Source of the DNA: Roseomonas elaeocarpi
Lineage (GTDB): Bacteria > Pseudomonadota > Alphaproteobacteria > Acetobacterales > Acetobacteraceae
Reading direction: 5' to 3'
NCBI RefSeq assembly: GCF_042433915.1
Contig: NZ_JBHLUN010000002.1
Span: 310,001 to 374,000, forward strand
Length of the DNA: 64,000 nucleotides
A program made the position numbers and the translations under genes. Shown one piece after another: positions 63,426 through 64,000 of this stretch (positions are counted from its first letter, which is position 1; each line of letters opens with the position of its first letter). The notes under the pieces were generated by a model that searched no databases, was not told where the DNA came from, and saw only the letters and a list, made by a program, of their open reading frames with translations.

Positions 63426-64000
63426 TCACGATTTCACGATACCGGCAAAGGAGGTCTGGTCGCTGACGACGCCGAGGCGCATGCCCGAAACCGAGGCGCG
63501 TGTCACGGCCACTTCGATGGATTGTAACATGACCACCAGCGGGCTCTGCTCCTGGTGGTCGCGCTGGAGGGCCTCGTAAAGGGCCGCCCGCTTGGCCGCG
63601 TCGGTCTCGCGCAGGGCCTCCTCGGACCGCTTGCTGAGTTCGGGAATGTACCAGGCCGCGCGCCAGGCGAGGGTGCGGTTGCGTGCCTCCTCGCCATTGT
63701 CGGTGTTGACGCTGAAGGCCTCGGAATTCGAGTTCGGATCGAAATAGTCGCTACCCCAGTAGACCATGGCGATCTCGTGGGTGCGGGCGCGGGTCTTGGT
63801 GATGACCTGCCGCTGCTCGGAAGGCAGCATCCGCGCGCGGATACCGATGGCCGCGAGGTTGGCCTGCACCGCCTGGGCGATATCGGCGTAAGGCGCGCTG
63901 GAAAAGTAGTCGAAGCTGACCTCGAAGCCGTCGGGGTGCCCGGCCTCGGCCAGCAGCGCCTTGGCCTTGTTCACGTCGGCCTGGAAGGGATGGGCGGTCA
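63426..64000 (-). CDS. Family-5 ABC solute-binding protein, 3' end only
   Basis: The C-terminal 190 or so residues of a peptide-type binding protein; the frame stays open to the right edge. It has VNKAKALLAEAGHPDGFEVS, IAQAVQANLAAIGIRARMLP and EQSPLVVMLQSIEVAVTRAS, typical of domain II of the family. It is the first gene of the transporter operon that continues left to 57958. Confidence 0.9.
   Translation of the reverse strand, partial: TAHPFQADVNKAKALLAEAGHPDGFEVSFDYFSSAPYADIAQAVQANLAAIGIRARMLPSEQRQVITKTRARTHEIAMVYWGSDYFDPNSNSEAFSVNTDNGEEARNRTLAWRAAWYIPELSKRSEEALRETDAAKRAALYEALQRDHQEQSPLVVMLQSIEVAVTRASVSGMRLGVVSDQTSFAGIVKS

Overview
The window is about 70% GC, with dense same-strand operons, many 4-nt ATGA overlaps and frequent GTG/TTG starts. 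It carries Tat-type solute-binding proteins, several peptide ABC systems and three enolase-superfamily sugar-acid dehydratase-like genes. This suggests an alphaproteobacterial chromosome, most likely a soil or plant-associated member of the Acetobacteraceae (Roseomonas-like). That assignment is inference from gene style; there is no rRNA or other marker gene here, and I saw no tRNA, CRISPR array or intact insertion sequence.

Layout. 1-2260: the tail of a peptide-transporter ATPase, an enolase-superfamily gene cut by one in-frame TAG, and scattered remains of a short-chain dehydrogenase. 2256-9996: a sugar or polyol catabolic locus with a divergent DeoR repressor, then SDR, MalE-like binding protein, two permeases, zinc alcohol dehydrogenase, a PfkB kinase resembling sulfofructose kinase, and a LacD/YihT-type class I aldolase. 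It probably oxidises, phosphorylates and cleaves an unusual ketose. 10166-15191: another enolase-superfamily enzyme, an MFS/TetR pair with palindromic operators, and an HxlR/quinone-oxidoreductase pair. 15862-22059: one operon with a TPP enzyme, an enolase-superfamily dehydratase, a membrane protein built of two tandem histidine-containing repeats, a gluconate-2-dehydrogenase subunit-3 homologue and a GMC flavoprotein.

22207-30713: GST, a CapA / binding-protein / M81-peptidase operon, copCD, and an FAD oxidoreductase at the end of a full dipeptide transporter operon (36411 down to 29385). 37254-45129: a second family-5 binding protein, a Rid-family protein without the catalytic arginine, an exported bicupin, LysE exporter, LuxR regulator, acyltransferase and a D-2-hydroxyacid dehydrogenase. 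45224-52703: an RND efflux operon (adaptor, pump, outer-membrane factor, plus a class II aldolase) with a divergent TetR and tandem operators. 52732-57953: Rrf2/cysteine synthase, a DHH phosphoesterase coupled to UV endonuclease UvsE, and an XRE-cupin regulator coupled to a GNAT enzyme. 57958-64000: a second peptide transporter operon with an MsbA-like exporter inserted between permease and ATPase genes, running off the right edge.

The two most unusual units are the 15.9-22.1 kb operon, where a duplicated His-rich membrane protein seems to replace the usual cytochrome subunit of a flavin sugar dehydrogenase, and the 2.3-10 kb locus with sulfoglycolysis-like kinase and aldolase but dehydrogenases instead of an isomerase.
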